Virus record (IMG/VR): IMGVR_UViG_3300044637_000275 | Location: 1 to 30,222 of that record | Source: a virus | Length of the DNA stretch: 30,222 nucleotides | Direction: 5' to 3' (one strand) | In this document: in pieces, positions 8,094 to 15,181 of the stretch | Position numbering within the stretch: position 1 is the first letter of the stretch | Layout: every line of letters starts with the position of its first letter | Made by a program: the position numbers and the translations under genes | The notes under the pieces: generated by a model | Database searches by the model: none | What the model saw: only the letters and a program-made list of their open reading frames with translations | What the model was told of the DNA's origin: nothing

Positions 8094-10277
8094 ATGTCCG
8101 TAAATCTAGAAGTCAAGGGTTCTCTTGCCAAATGTCTGGCAACTGAGAATCTTATCATCGAGCACAAAAAAGTTCCGACTGCAATGTTTGATGTGGATCG
8201 TCGTGTGTTGACTCTTCCTACCTGGGATAAAGCATCTGCGATTGTTTATGACCTTCTTGTTGGTCATGAAGTGGGTCACGCACTTTATACCGATAATATT
8301 GACTGGACTGAAGAATATCCTGAAGTTCCTAAAGACTTCGTGAATGTTCTGGAAGATGTTCGTGTAGAACGTCTGATGAAGAAAAAGTATCCTGGTCTTT
8401 CTCGGACTTTCTATAATGGTTATAATGAACTCAACAACGATGATTTCTTCTCCACTAAGGATGAGAAACTGGATGATTTGAGTTTTATTGACCGAATCAA
8501 TCTGTACTTCAAGATCGGTGCATTTCATAACATTGCTTTCGGTGATGAAGAAAATGAGTTTCTGACTCGTGCTTCTTGTACCGAAACCTTTGATGAAGTG
8601 CTGCAACTTGCTCGTGAAATTACCGAGTTCGTGCAATACAAACGTCAGAAGGTAGATTCTATGCCCAGTGCTGGTGGTGAAGATGAAATGTCTGGTTCTG
8701 GTGGGGAAGAAGTTGAAACTCCTCAATCGCAATCTTCTGAAGATGGTGAGAATCAGGACGGACAGAATAAAACTGAACTAGAACAAGATTCTCAGGGACA
8801 GTCTCAAACTGATGGTGAATCCTTTGGTGATGAGATGAATAAGTCTCTGGAAGCACCAAATGGTGGTGGTTTTGGTCAGGAAGCAAGTAATCAGCACGGA
8901 GAAACTAATAAAGATGAATTGAAATCCAAAACTTCTCGTTCTTTTGATGAGAAGTCTCAGGACCTTGTGGATAAGTATGCTCATGAAACTCATTATGTGG
9001 AACTTCCCAAAATGAATCTTGAAACGATGGTGATTCCGAATGAGTTTATTCATCGTAAAGCAAAGGAGTTCTATACAAATAATAATAGTTGGATTCGTGA
9101 TTCCTATGATGCTGCTTGTAAAGAATACAATATTTACAAGAAGTCTGCAGAAAAAGAAGTTTCTTATCTTGTAAAAGAGTTTGAGTGTAAGAAATCTGCA
9201 GACCAGTATGCTCGTTCTAGCACCGCTCGTACTGGTGTTCTGGATACACAGAAACTTCATACCTATAAGTTCAATGAAGACCTGTTTAAGAAGGTCTCTG
9301 TGGTTCCTGATGGTAAGAATCACGGTCTCATTTTTATTCTTGACTGGTCTGGTTCAATGAATGAATTCATTCTGGATGCTTATAAGCAACTTCTAAATCT
9401 CATTTGGTTTTGCCGTAAAGTAAATATTCCTTTTGAGGTTTATGCCTTTACTGTAGATTGCAATTCTTATGTGGAACTTCAACCGAATCATCCTCCTGTT
9501 TATGAAAAAGTTGCTGGTGTTCTTGCACCTGAAAACTCTTTCCGTCTGATGAATTTTTTCACCAGCAAGACCAATAATCGTGTTCTTGAAGAACAACTCA
9601 AGAACATTTGGGTTGCTTGCTATTCTTATCAGAAACGGTCTGGTGCTGTTCCTCCTCATCTTGACCTGTCTGGTTCTCCGATTGGTGAAAGTATCATTGC
9701 TCTTCATTCTTTGATTCCTGATTTTCAGGCAAAGAATAAACTGCAGAAGGTCAATGTTATTTTTCTGACTGATGGTGAAGGGTATCAAAATTCTGTGACG
9801 GTTGAACGTAAAAAGTATGATAGTGATTCTTATATCGGTCATACAAAGTACAATCGTACTGCAATTCGTGATCGTAAATCTGGTCGGATTTATCCTCCCC
9901 TGAATTATGATAATTTCCCTCGTTATGCGAAAGTTCTTCTTCAAACGGTAAAGGATAAGTTTCCAACTGTGAATCTCATCAATTTCCGTATCACTCCTAG
10001 TCGTGATTTTCAAACCTGCTATCGTTGGTATGGTGGTGATTATAACAACTATGATAGTGTGAAATCAGAATACAAAAAGAACCAATGTGTTCGTTTTGAT
10101 AATACTGGATTTGACCAATTCAATGTGATTGCTTCTAGTTCTCTTGCACAAGAAGAGGAGTTCTCTGTTCCCGAGAATGCGACCAAGGCACAAATCAAAT
10201 CTGCCTTCACTAAAGTTCTTGGCAAGAAAAGGACTAACAAAAAACTTCTGGGTTCTTTTGTTGAAATGATTGCCTAG
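8094..10277 (+). CDS. CobT-like protein: HExxH metallopeptidase-like N-terminus, acidic linker, VWA domain
   Basis: The 727-residue protein has three parts. Near the N-terminus is HEVGH (58-62) followed by NVLEDVRVERLM (84-95), a zinc-peptidase-like arrangement with a candidate third ligand. A Glu/Ser/Gln-rich low-complexity linker spans about 190-290. A von Willebrand A domain has the MIDAS motif D417-W-S-G-S421. CobT subunits of cobaltochelatase share the VWA end and the LExxRVE pattern. A CobS-like ATPase is encoded next, so the pair resembles a CobS-CobT or MoxR-VWA chaperone couple. Cyanophages are known to carry cobS. No CobN-like large subunit is present, so cobalt insertion is not demonstrated, and remodelling of some other protein complex is equally possible. 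Confidence 0.75.
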   Translation: MSVNLEVKGSLAKCLATENLIIEHKKVPTAMFDVDRRVLTLPTWDKASAIVYDLLVGHEVGHALYTDNIDWTEEYPEVPKDFVNVLEDVRVERLMKKKYPGLSRTFYNGYNELNNDDFFSTKDEKLDDLSFIDRINLYFKIGAFHNIAFGDEENEFLTRASCTETFDEVLQLAREITEFVQYKRQKVDSMPSAGGEDEMSGSGGEEVETPQSQSSEDGENQDGQNKTELEQDSQGQSQTDGESFGDEMNKSLEAPNGGGFGQEASNQHGETNKDELKSKTSRSFDEKSQDLVDKYAHETHYVELPKMNLETMVIPNEFIHRKAKEFYTNNNSWIRDSYDAACKEYNIYKKSAEKEVSYLVKEFECKKSADQYARSSTARTGVLDTQKLHTYKFNEDLFKKVSVVPDGKNHGLIFILDWSGSMNEFILDAYKQLLNLIWFCRKVNIPFEVYAFTVDCNSYVELQPNHPPVYEKVAGVLAPENSFRLMNFFTSKTNNRVLEEQLKNIWVACYSYQKRSGAVPPHLDLSGSPIGESIIALHSLIPDFQAKNKLQKVNVIFLTDGEGYQNSVTVERKKYDSDSYIGHTKYNRTAIRDRKSGRIYPPLNYDNFPRYAKVLLQTVKDKFPTVNLINFRITPSRDFQTCYRWYGGDYNNYDSVKSEYKKNQCVRFDNTGFDQFNVIASSSLAQEEEFSVPENATKAQIKSAFTKVLGKKRTNKKLLGSFVEMIA

Positions 10278-10287
10278 ACCACTTTGC

Positions 10288-10308
10288 GGGGTGTCCCTAA
10301 GGCACCCC
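10288..10308 (+). terminator. Intergenic hairpin (weak terminator or attenuator)
   Basis: GGGGTGTC pairs with GGCACCCC (8 bp with one G-T pair, 5-nt loop). It lies just after the CobT-like stop and just upstream of the next promoter. There is no T-run, so termination may be inefficient or it may protect a 3' end. Confidence 0.5.
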
Positions 10309-10324
10309 AAACCCCCCAAATCCC

Positions 10325-10345
10325 TGCTATGATTACGAAGTAATC
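10325..10345 (+). promoter_or_regulatory. Extended -10 promoter with palindrome GATTAC-N3-GTAATC
   Basis: TGCTATGAT (10325-10333) overlaps a perfect inverted repeat, GATTAC GAA GTAATC (10331-10345), just before the CobS-like gene. Near-identical elements lie at 21082-21102 and 25477-25497. The palindrome could be an operator or a hairpin at the transcript 5' end. Confidence 0.65.
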
Positions 10346-10355
10346 AAACCAACCG

Positions 10356-11489
10356 ATGCCTAGCAAATCTAACATTATGACCGACCAAGCAATCTCTATT
10401 CTGAAAGAAAAGTTTGGCACCGAGTTTGGTGCTGATGCCGTTAAAGAAGTTGCAACGCAACTCAATACAACTTATGCGACTCTTTCCAAGTATCTGAATC
10501 AATATAAGGTGGGTCGTGGTAAATGGAATCTGGAGGCAACCGTGCAAGAACTTGAAGAAACTTACAACTCTCCTGCTGCAGAAGGTTCCGATACGGTTCC
10601 TGGTGTGGCAACTATGACCTCTGTTATTCAAAACCTTATTCCCAAAAAAGATGCTACCTTCGTCAGCTTTGGTAACTTTTCGGATATTAAGAAAGTTATT
10701 CAGTCTGGTCTATTCTATCCTTCTTTCATCACTGGTCTTTCTGGCAACGGAAAAACTTTCGGTGTGGAACAGTCTTGTGCCCAACTTAATCGGGAACTGA
10801 TTCGTGTCAATATCACCGTTGAAACTGATGAGGATGACCTGATTGGTGGATTTAGGCTTGTGAATGGGGAAACTGTATGGCACAATGGTCCTGTGGTTGA
10901 AGCAATGGAACGTGGTGCAATTCTTCTTCTGGATGAGATTGACCTGGCATCTAACAAGATTATGTGTCTGCAATCTGTTCTGGAAGGTAAAGGTGTCTTT
11001 CTGAAGAAGATTGGCAAGCACGTTGCTCCAAAGGCAGGATTCAATGTGATTGCAACTGCAAACACCAAAGGTAAAGGTTCTGATGATGGTCGTTTCATCG
11101 GCACCAATGTGCTGAATGAAGCATTCTTGGAACGATTCCCGATTACCTTCGAGCAGGAATATCCTACTATTTCTGTGGAAACCAAAATCTTGACAAAGGT
11201 GGCAGAATCACTTAATATTCCTATGATTGGTGAGCACACCGATTTCATCAAACACCTCTGCACTTGGTCTGAGATTATTCGTAAGACCTTTGCTGATGGT
11301 GGTATTGATGAAGTGATTTCTACTCGTCGTCTGGTTCATATTATCAAAGCATATTCTATCTTTGGTAAGAAAGACAAAGCACTCAAAGTTTGTCTGAATC
11401 GTTTTGATGATGAGACGAAAGCAACATTTGTTGAACTCTACGACAAAATTGACGCAGAATTTCAACAAAACAACACAGAAGAGGGGTGA
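10356..11489 (+). CDS. cobS: CobS-like AAA+ ATPase
   Basis: This 377-residue MoxR/CobS-type ATPase has Walker A GLSGNGKT at 127-134, Walker B ILLLDEID at 189-196, a sensor-like VIATANTKGKG and a downstream R-containing ERFPITF segment. The N-terminal 60 residues look helical and may form a DNA- or partner-binding domain. In bacteria CobS works with CobT and CobN to insert cobalt into hydrogenobyrinate diamide. In cyanophages cobS is a recurrent gene thought to boost cobalamin supply. Here the preceding gene encodes the VWA partner. The gene has its own extended -10 promoter and palindrome. The symbol reflects cyanophage convention, and the chelatase role is inferred. Confidence 0.82.
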   Translation: MPSKSNIMTDQAISILKEKFGTEFGADAVKEVATQLNTTYATLSKYLNQYKVGRGKWNLEATVQELEETYNSPAAEGSDTVPGVATMTSVIQNLIPKKDATFVSFGNFSDIKKVIQSGLFYPSFITGLSGNGKTFGVEQSCAQLNRELIRVNITVETDEDDLIGGFRLVNGETVWHNGPVVEAMERGAILLLDEIDLASNKIMCLQSVLEGKGVFLKKIGKHVAPKAGFNVIATANTKGKGSDDGRFIGTNVLNEAFLERFPITFEQEYPTISVETKILTKVAESLNIPMIGEHTDFIKHLCTWSEIIRKTFADGGIDEVISTRRLVHIIKAYSIFGKKDKALKVCLNRFDDETKATFVELYDKIDAEFQQNNTEEG

Positions 11490-11536
11490 TTCCCTTTTCT
11501 GTGATATATAGAACAAACTTTGCCCTTTTTCTTCCT

Positions 11537-11671
11537 ATGACTCAACTTTTTCTAGATAAAGACGCAGATACAATCTACGAAGAGCTCCAAGAAAATAACA
11601 TCGAGGACAATCAAGAAGAAGAGTATAGAGAGGATAGAATGGACCAAATGATTTCAAGATACGGCTATTGA
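11537..11671 (+). CDS. Small acidic hypothetical protein
   Basis: A 44-residue, strongly acidic protein (LFLDKDADTIYEELQENN at its start, then Glu/Asp-rich). The frame is open from an upstream ATG at 11486 that overlaps the CobS-like stop. I prefer 11537 because the intervening residues are hydrophobic noise and a TGATATAT -10-like element lies between. Function unknown. Confidence 0.5.
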   Translation: MTQLFLDKDADTIYEELQENNIEDNQEEEYREDRMDQMISRYGY

Positions 11672-11679
11672 ATGGAGGA

Positions 11680-11838
11680 ATGAAAATGACTCAAGAAACC
11701 AAGGATTTAGTCAATCTTGATAAACACGAAGACCTAGAAAGTTTCGCAGAATATCTTGGGATTGATTATGAAGACCTTTACCAACTTCATCATAAGATTC
11801 AAAACGAAGATATTGACTTTGATGATTGGTCGAGGTAA
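11680..11838 (+). CDS. Small hypothetical protein
   Basis: 52 residues from ATG 11680 (or ATG 11686), preceded by GGAGGA-like ribosome-binding sequence. It is acidic and helical, with LESFAEYLGIDYEDLYQLHH in the middle. It ends just before a terminator. The fold may be a small helical adaptor; function unknown. Confidence 0.55.
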   Translation: MKMTQETKDLVNLDKHEDLESFAEYLGIDYEDLYQLHHKIQNEDIDFDDWSR

Positions 11839-11844
11839 AATTTG

Positions 11845-11867
11845 AAGAGAGAGTTCCTCTCTTTTTT
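11845..11867 (+). terminator. Rho-independent terminator upstream of tRNA-Arg
   Basis: AGAGAG, TTC loop, CTCTCT, with extra A-T pairs and a T-run at 11862-11867. The tRNA begins 3 nt later, so the tRNA must arise from read-through and processing or from an unseen promoter. Confidence 0.75.
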
Positions 11868-11869
11868 AT

Positions 11870-11942
11870 GGGCACGTAGCATAATGGATAATGCACCAAC
11901 CTTCTAAGTTGTCTATTGCTGGTTCGAGTCCAGCCGTGCCTG
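11870..11942 (+). tRNA. tRNA-Arg (TCT)
   Basis: Full cloverleaf of 73 nt: acceptor GGGCACG/CGTGCCT, T-arm GCTGG TTCGAGT CCAGC, anticodon loop CTTCTAA. CCA is not encoded. It reads AGA/AGG codons, and AGA is the favoured Arg codon of the kelch genes. It stands alone, about 10 kb from the main tRNA cluster. Confidence 0.93.
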
Positions 11943-11957
11943 TTTGTTTACTTTATA

Positions 11958-12125
11958 ATGCTTATGAACACTGACGGATACATTAGCAGTGATGGGATGT
12001 GGGCAGCAGTGCCCTGGCACAAAAATAAGTATATCTCCATTTATAATGGAGAACAAATATGTGTTCATCATTCCCTTGAAACCGCAAAGAAATTTATTCA
12101 AAAGGAAACTCGTAGAAAAAAATGA
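11958..12125 (+). CDS. Small hypothetical protein
   Basis: 55 residues from ATG 11958 (or 11964). The open frame extends upstream into the tRNA, which is not a credible start. It contains GMWAAVPWHKNKYISIYNG and a Lys/Arg-rich end, and reads like a single small beta-rich domain. It overlaps the next gene by 4 nt (ATGA). Function unknown. Confidence 0.55.
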   Translation: MLMNTDGYISSDGMWAAVPWHKNKYISIYNGEQICVHHSLETAKKFIQKETRRKK

Positions 12126-12385
12126 TTAGTGTAATTGAAACCTTTCAACAAAACGAAAATGAAATCTATGTTCGTGGTATTGTGGAAGATGTAATTGAGA
12201 TTTATCCTGCTACTCTTTATGACCCACCAGAATATGGTCCAGCACTTTGTGAAGCAAGTTTTGAACTGGATGAAGATGAAGTTATTCCTAAAGATGAAGA
12301 TGCTTTGCTTGATTATCTAAATGAACTTTACCTTGATTGGAAAATTGTAGACACTAGTGATTGCAATCTGGGATTTACTGATTAG
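12122..12385 (+). CDS. Hypothetical protein
   Basis: An 87-residue acidic protein containing YVRGIVEDVIEIYPATLYDP and ending in CNLGFTD. It is translationally coupled to the upstream gene by an ATGA overlap. I do not recognise it. Predicted beta-rich and cytoplasmic. Confidence 0.6.
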   Translation: MISVIETFQQNENEIYVRGIVEDVIEIYPATLYDPPEYGPALCEASFELDEDEVIPKDEDALLDYLNELYLDWKIVDTSDCNLGFTD

Positions 12386-12411
12386 ATAGATATAGAATTA
12401 GGAGTAGGGTT

Positions 12412-12612
12412 ATGGTTGCTCTGATACTTTCAACAACCATTATATCTTGTTCGCAAGCAATTCAATTGATTGATAATGTAGTAAATGTGGTTGGTTTGAA
12501 TAATCAACAAAAAACAGAAATCATTAAAGAAATAAAAAAGATTGTCCCATCCTGTCCAGTTATTGTAAAAGAAAATAAAAATGCCAAACCAATCAAAAAA
12601 TCAAGCAATTGA
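12412..12612 (+). CDS. Small putative lipoprotein
   Basis: 66 residues after a good ribosome-binding site (AGGAG). The N-terminus MVALILSTTIISC is a short hydrophobic segment ending in an I-I-S-C lipobox-like motif at Cys13. A short mature domain and a Lys-rich tail follow. Small phage lipoproteins of this size include outer-membrane spanins, but no partner inner-membrane spanin is obvious next to it, so this is only a possibility. It overlaps the next gene by 32 nt. Confidence 0.5.
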   Translation: MVALILSTTIISCSQAIQLIDNVVNVVGLNNQQKTEIIKEIKKIVPSCPVIVKENKNAKPIKKSSN

Positions 12613-12742
12613 CCTGATGCTTGAAGACCTTCATACAAAAAATATTGAAATTCGAATGACAGCAAAAGAACTTGGTTGCGAAGAGGAGTTGGAAGATTTG
12701 AAAATAAATCTTATAGAATATCTTTATTCCTTAAAACAATGA
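12581..12742 (+). CDS. Small helical hypothetical protein
   Basis: 53 residues from ATG 12581, with MLEDLHTKNIEIRMTAKELG in the middle and EYLYSLKQ at the end. It overlaps the previous gene by 32 nt and the next by 4 nt (ATGA). The helical, charged composition suggests a genuine small protein. Function unknown. Confidence 0.5.
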   Translation: MPNQSKNQAIDLMLEDLHTKNIEIRMTAKELGCEEELEDLKINLIEYLYSLKQ

Positions 12743-12969
12743 CATCCTATTACCTTTGGTTTGGGATTTTTATCTTTGTCTTCTACCTTGTAGCAACGGA
12801 TGATAGTGTTGCTTATGCTTTCTTATTGGTTTCTAAAATTATAAAGTTTCAATACGAAAAAACAAAGTGGTGGTTGTTGAATAATCCGAGAAATCCAGTG
12901 GTGAAGTGGTTGATGTGGAAAAGAGCATTGAAACTTGCAAAAGAACTTGAAAAAGAATTTAAGAAGTGA
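12739..12969 (+). CDS. Small membrane protein
   Basis: 76 residues. ATG 12739 is chosen because it overlaps the previous stop as ATGA; a longer frame starts at 12676. A hydrophobic segment near the N-terminus (YLWFGIFIFVFYLVA) is followed by a second weakly hydrophobic stretch and a basic Lys-rich tail, consistent with an inner-membrane protein with a cytoplasmic tail. Function unknown. Confidence 0.55.
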   Translation: MTSYYLWFGIFIFVFYLVATDDSVAYAFLLVSKIIKFQYEKTKWWLLNNPRNPVVKWLMWKRALKLAKELEKEFKK

Positions 12970-13001
12970 TATAATTAGTATTGTGTTTATTCACAAACAT
13001 T

Positions 13002-13226
13002 ATGTCTAGAACTCATCGCAATCTTGAAGGAATGAATAGCGGAGCACTTCGTTTTCCGCATACATTCAATGAAATACGTCAACTGGATGGAGTATTACAC
13101 GAAGAAGACTTGGAGGGTCTTCCTGTTTCAGGTTTAAATCATATGAGAGCAAGAGAGCATAATTTGCCGACTGCTTGGAATGACAAAGTTGTGAGTGGGT
13201 ATTATCAAGAGGATTATGAAGAATAA
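13002..13226 (+). CDS. Small hypothetical protein
   Basis: 74 residues beginning MSRTHRNLEGMNSGALRFPH. ATG 13002 is preferred over an upstream start in the intergenic leader. It contains GLPVSGLNHMRAREHNLPTAW and an acidic end. It overlaps the next gene by 11 nt. Not recognised. Confidence 0.55.
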   Translation: MSRTHRNLEGMNSGALRFPHTFNEIRQLDGVLHEEDLEGLPVSGLNHMRAREHNLPTAWNDKVVSGYYQEDYEE

Positions 13227-13407
13227 GTGGAACGTTAATCCACAATCAGCAATCACTGTCGCCCGTCTAATCTCAGAATTAGAGGGCGTTTCTTATATTT
13301 TGGATTGTTTAGACGAAGCAGAAGATTTTAAATACATAGAAAAATTAAAAGAAAAGTATTATAAAGAGTATTTTAAGAAAAAGAAAGAAGAGAAAAACGT
13401 TCAATAA
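13216..13407 (+). CDS. Small helical, lysine-rich hypothetical protein
   Basis: 63 residues from ATG 13216. The first part is amphipathic (ITVARLISELEGVSYILDCL) and the end is a Lys/Glu-rich helix. Its end overlaps a late-promoter motif for the next gene. Function unknown. Confidence 0.5.
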   Translation: MKNKWNVNPQSAITVARLISELEGVSYILDCLDEAEDFKYIEKLKEKYYKEYFKKKKEEKNVQ

Positions 13408-13410
13408 ATA
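13403..13410 (+). promoter_or_regulatory. T4-type late promoter motif (AATAAATA)
   Basis: AATAAATA lies 22 nt before ATG 13433 and overlaps the preceding stop codon. Confidence 0.55.
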
Positions 13411-13432
13411 ACACTATATCTGGGATTTTATA

Positions 13433-13759
13433 ATGCTTTCAACACAGTATCGTTTGCGTCTTGAAGCAATTTGTTCAAAAATTATACATCGTGAAGAAGT
13501 TAGTCTGGAAGATATGATTTGGTCGGAGAAACTTGCAAAAGCAAATCGCACTGCTGGAACAATGCTTAGGCAAGCAAGAAGAACCGCAGAAAATCCCAAT
13601 ATGCAAAAAGGAGACCTTGATGATTTTTTAAATCAACTTGATATTGGAGGAACTGGCAATGAAAGATTTGGTATCGGTGGATTTGATAGTGTCGATGATA
13701 TTATTGATTTCTTTAGTGAAGGTAGAGATAAACCAGATGATTGGAGACAAAGAGATTAA
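13433..13759 (+). CDS. Hypothetical phage protein
   Basis: A 108-residue protein that looks like a conserved T4-like cyanophage family. It has a helical basic N-terminal half (YRLRLEAICSKI, SLEDMIWSEKL, MLRQARRTAENP) and an acidic C-terminal half with FDSVDDIIDFFSEG. A late promoter lies upstream and another follows the stop. Function unknown; late timing suggests a virion or assembly role. Confidence 0.6.
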   Translation: MLSTQYRLRLEAICSKIIHREEVSLEDMIWSEKLAKANRTAGTMLRQARRTAENPNMQKGDLDDFLNQLDIGGTGNERFGIGGFDSVDDIIDFFSEGRDKPDDWRQRD

Positions 13760-13765
13760 TAAATA
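13758..13765 (+). promoter_or_regulatory. T4-type late promoter motif (AATAAATA)
   Basis: The motif overlaps the stop of the previous gene and lies 16 nt before ATG 13782, which encodes a protein with a capsid-targeting-like leader. Confidence 0.6.
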
Positions 13766-13781
13766 AAAGAAAAAGTTTAAG

Positions 13782-13958
13782 ATGAAATCTTTTAGAGAGT
13801 TTCAAGAGCAAGTAGAAGAAGCACAAAAAAGAGCACTTGCATCTAAAGAACGTTCTATTGATTATGCAAAAACACAAGTTCGTGCTGGTATGAGACATAG
13901 AGCTCATGTTCATAGAGAGCTAGCACAAAAACAAAAAGTTGAAAAAAATATGATGTGA
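13782..13958 (+). CDS. Small basic protein with T4 internal-protein-like leader
   Basis: 58 residues beginning MKSFREFQEQVEEAQKRA. This resembles the T4 capsid-targeting leader MKTYQEFIAEA, and V-E-E/A fits a relaxed version of the gp21 prohead protease site ([IL]-x-E, cut before A). The rest is basic (RSIDYAKTQVRAGMRHRAH) and could bind DNA. With its own late promoter it is a candidate capsid-packaged protein. The leader match is weaker than at 18875. Confidence 0.5.
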   Translation: MKSFREFQEQVEEAQKRALASKERSIDYAKTQVRAGMRHRAHVHRELAQKQKVEKNMM

Positions 13959-13979
13959 GACACTTCACAAAGTGTCCCT

Positions 13980-14007
13980 CACCCTTTCCCGTTCTTGGGA
14001 AAGGGTG
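13980..14007 (+). terminator. Perfect 11-bp hairpin
   Basis: CACCCTTTCCC, GTTCTT loop, GGGAAAGGGTG. It is very stable but the following bases are TTATAAT rather than a T-run. It probably ends the late transcript and insulates the promoter that begins inside its 3' arm. Confidence 0.7.
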
Positions 14008-14014
14008 TTATAAT
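14006..14014 (+). promoter_or_regulatory. Extended -10 promoter (TGTTATAAT)
   Basis: TG-T-TATAAT begins within the 3' arm of the hairpin and lies 25 nt upstream of ATG 14040. It is expected to drive the small-gene operon that follows. Confidence 0.6.
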
Positions 14015-14039
14015 ATGGAGAGAACCCAGGAGCACCACT

Positions 14040-14162
14040 ATGCCCGAAGAAAACACTAGTTATGTTTATCTGACTCACGAAGAAATGCTGGAAATTGCAG
14101 CACAACGAGAGAAGGGAAATCAACAAGTAGAAGAAACAATCGAAGAAGATGAAACCAAATGA
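14040..14162 (+). CDS. Very small acidic hypothetical protein
   Basis: 40 residues from ATG 14040 (SYVYLTHEEMLEIAAQREKG, then a Glu-rich end). It is preceded by AGGAG and ends in an ATGA overlap with the next gene, which supports translation. Function unknown. Confidence 0.5.
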   Translation: MPEENTSYVYLTHEEMLEIAAQREKGNQQVEETIEEDETK

Positions 14163-14401
14163 AAAAGAAATCAGAAACGATTGAGTTCCCTCACGTACAG
14201 TTTCCTATTCTTGTTATACATAAAGATGGAAAGGAATTGAAAGACACTAAAAAGTGTTATTTTCAAAATATGAATCACGCAGAGAAATACATCTCTAAGT
14301 GTAAATTGAAACAAAAAGATTATCAACTATTCATTAAACCTGGAACAAATGTGGAGACTGTGGTGCAAGGCACTGGGAGAAAAAGTAGGAAAAAACAATA
14401 G
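14159..14401 (+). CDS. Small basic hypothetical protein
   Basis: 80 residues, beta-rich, with FPILVIHKDGKELKDTKKCY and a Lys/Arg-rich tail. It is coupled to the upstream gene by ATGA. Not recognised. Confidence 0.55.
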   Translation: MKKKSETIEFPHVQFPILVIHKDGKELKDTKKCYFQNMNHAEKYISKCKLKQKDYQLFIKPGTNVETVVQGTGRKSRKKQ

Positions 14402-14555
14402 AGAAGCAGATAAGATTGCACTTATCAGAACAATTCTGTTTGCAACTTATTTGATTACCAACATATTCATATGTGCTGGGGTCATTCGTCATTGGAATGA
14501 TGAAACCACAATTTATATTCAAGTCGATGGAGTTCAAAGTGGAACAACTTTATGA
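14349..14555 (+). CDS. Small putative membrane protein
   Basis: 68 residues with one hydrophobic helix (IRTILFATYLITNIFICAGVI region). It overlaps both neighbours out of frame but fills 14402-14526, which otherwise has no gene. The start is uncertain; ATG 14349 has no convincing ribosome-binding site. Confidence 0.4.
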   Translation: MWRLWCKALGEKVGKNNREADKIALIRTILFATYLITNIFICAGVIRHWNDETTIYIQVDGVQSGTTL

Positions 14556-14748
14556 TGATTGCTTTTATGTAAAGCAAAAGAAATGGGGAACTTGGGGCAG
14601 TTACGATAAAGATGGCAAACCAATTATTACTTCATTGACTGAAGATAATTGTGTTAGGGCTACAAGATATTATTTGAAGTGGAAACAAGAAGGCAGCCTA
14701 AATGATGTAGGAGTTTCCTACGAGGGCACAGTGGGTGGAAAACTTTAA
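14527..14748 (+). CDS. Small hypothetical protein
   Basis: 73 residues starting MEFKVEQLYDDCFYVKQKKW, with GTWGSYDKDGKPI and a helical end. ATG 14527 is chosen over an upstream in-frame ATG (14473) because the extra residues look like a shadow of the membrane gene. It resembles a conserved cyanophage small protein. Function unknown. Confidence 0.6.
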   Translation: MEFKVEQLYDDCFYVKQKKWGTWGSYDKDGKPIITSLTEDNCVRATRYYLKWKQEGSLNDVGVSYEGTVGGKL

Positions 14749-14944
14749 ACATGGGGATAAAGTAATTTATATTGGTTGTACTCAAGACCAAATTAATTGG
14801 GGAAACAATGATGACCCAAGAAAAATTTTATTTGAAAATACTGCATATTTTGTAGAAACAATAAAAATTCACTCTCAACATACAAAATTGACTTTGAGAG
14901 GAGTTTATGGTAATTTTAATAGTGTATGCTTTAAAAAAATATGA
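14735..14944 (+). CDS. Small hypothetical protein (GTG start)
   Basis: 69 residues starting at GTG 14735 and overlapping the previous gene. FKHGDKVIYIG at the front and an alternating hydrophobic pattern suggest a small beta-barrel (SH3-like) domain. It ends in an ATGA overlap. Function unknown. Confidence 0.5.
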   Translation: MENFKHGDKVIYIGCTQDQINWGNNDDPRKILFENTAYFVETIKIHSQHTKLTLRGVYGNFNSVCFKKI

Positions 14945-15078
14945 CTAAAAGAACTTATACGCAAAAAGATGGAACAGTTTGGGAATGGGAAGAAACTGCA
15001 GAACTTTCTAAGTTCATTAAAAAATTGCACACAAAAGAGCCAATTCCCCCAACTAGACCCAACAACGCCGTGGTTTGA
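14941..15078 (+). CDS. Small hypothetical protein, possibly frameshifted
   Basis: 45 residues from ATG 14941 (ATGA overlap), starting MTKRTYTQKDGTVWEWEETA. The frame stops at 15078, but a plausible continuation (TPWFEFNSYVECCNSLERP) lies in the +1 frame to 15181. A +1 shift at the CCCCC run near 15051 would join them. This could be a real short gene, a sequencing indel or programmed frameshifting. Confidence 0.45.
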   Translation: MTKRTYTQKDGTVWEWEETAELSKFIKKLHTKEPIPPTRPNNAVV

Positions 15079-15181
15079 ATTCAACAGTTATGTTGAATGT
15101 TGTAATAGTTTAGAAAGACCAATTCGTATTCAAGGATTTATGAGATACCAAGCATATCTTAAAGAAATAGGAGTAATCTAA
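14969..15181 (+). CDS. Overlapping frame, probable C-terminal part of the preceding gene
   Basis: This 70-residue open frame overlaps 14941-15078. Its second half (from about 15055) looks like real protein, with FEFNSYVECC and IRIQGFMRYQAYLKEIGVI, while its first half reads like a shadow. No good start precedes the convincing part. It ends where the next gene begins. Confidence 0.35.
   Translation: MEQFGNGKKLQNFLSSLKNCTQKSQFPQLDPTTPWFEFNSYVECCNSLERPIRIQGFMRYQAYLKEIGVI

Noticed and set aside
8106-10240. Several long minus-strand open frames opposite the CobT-like gene
   Set aside because: They mirror the codon pattern of a convincing + strand gene, lack ribosome-binding sites and have no recognisable motifs.
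12412-12612. Outer-membrane spanin (Rz1-like)
   Set aside because: A lipobox-like start is present, but no coiled-coil inner-membrane spanin overlaps it; kept only as a putative lipoprotein.
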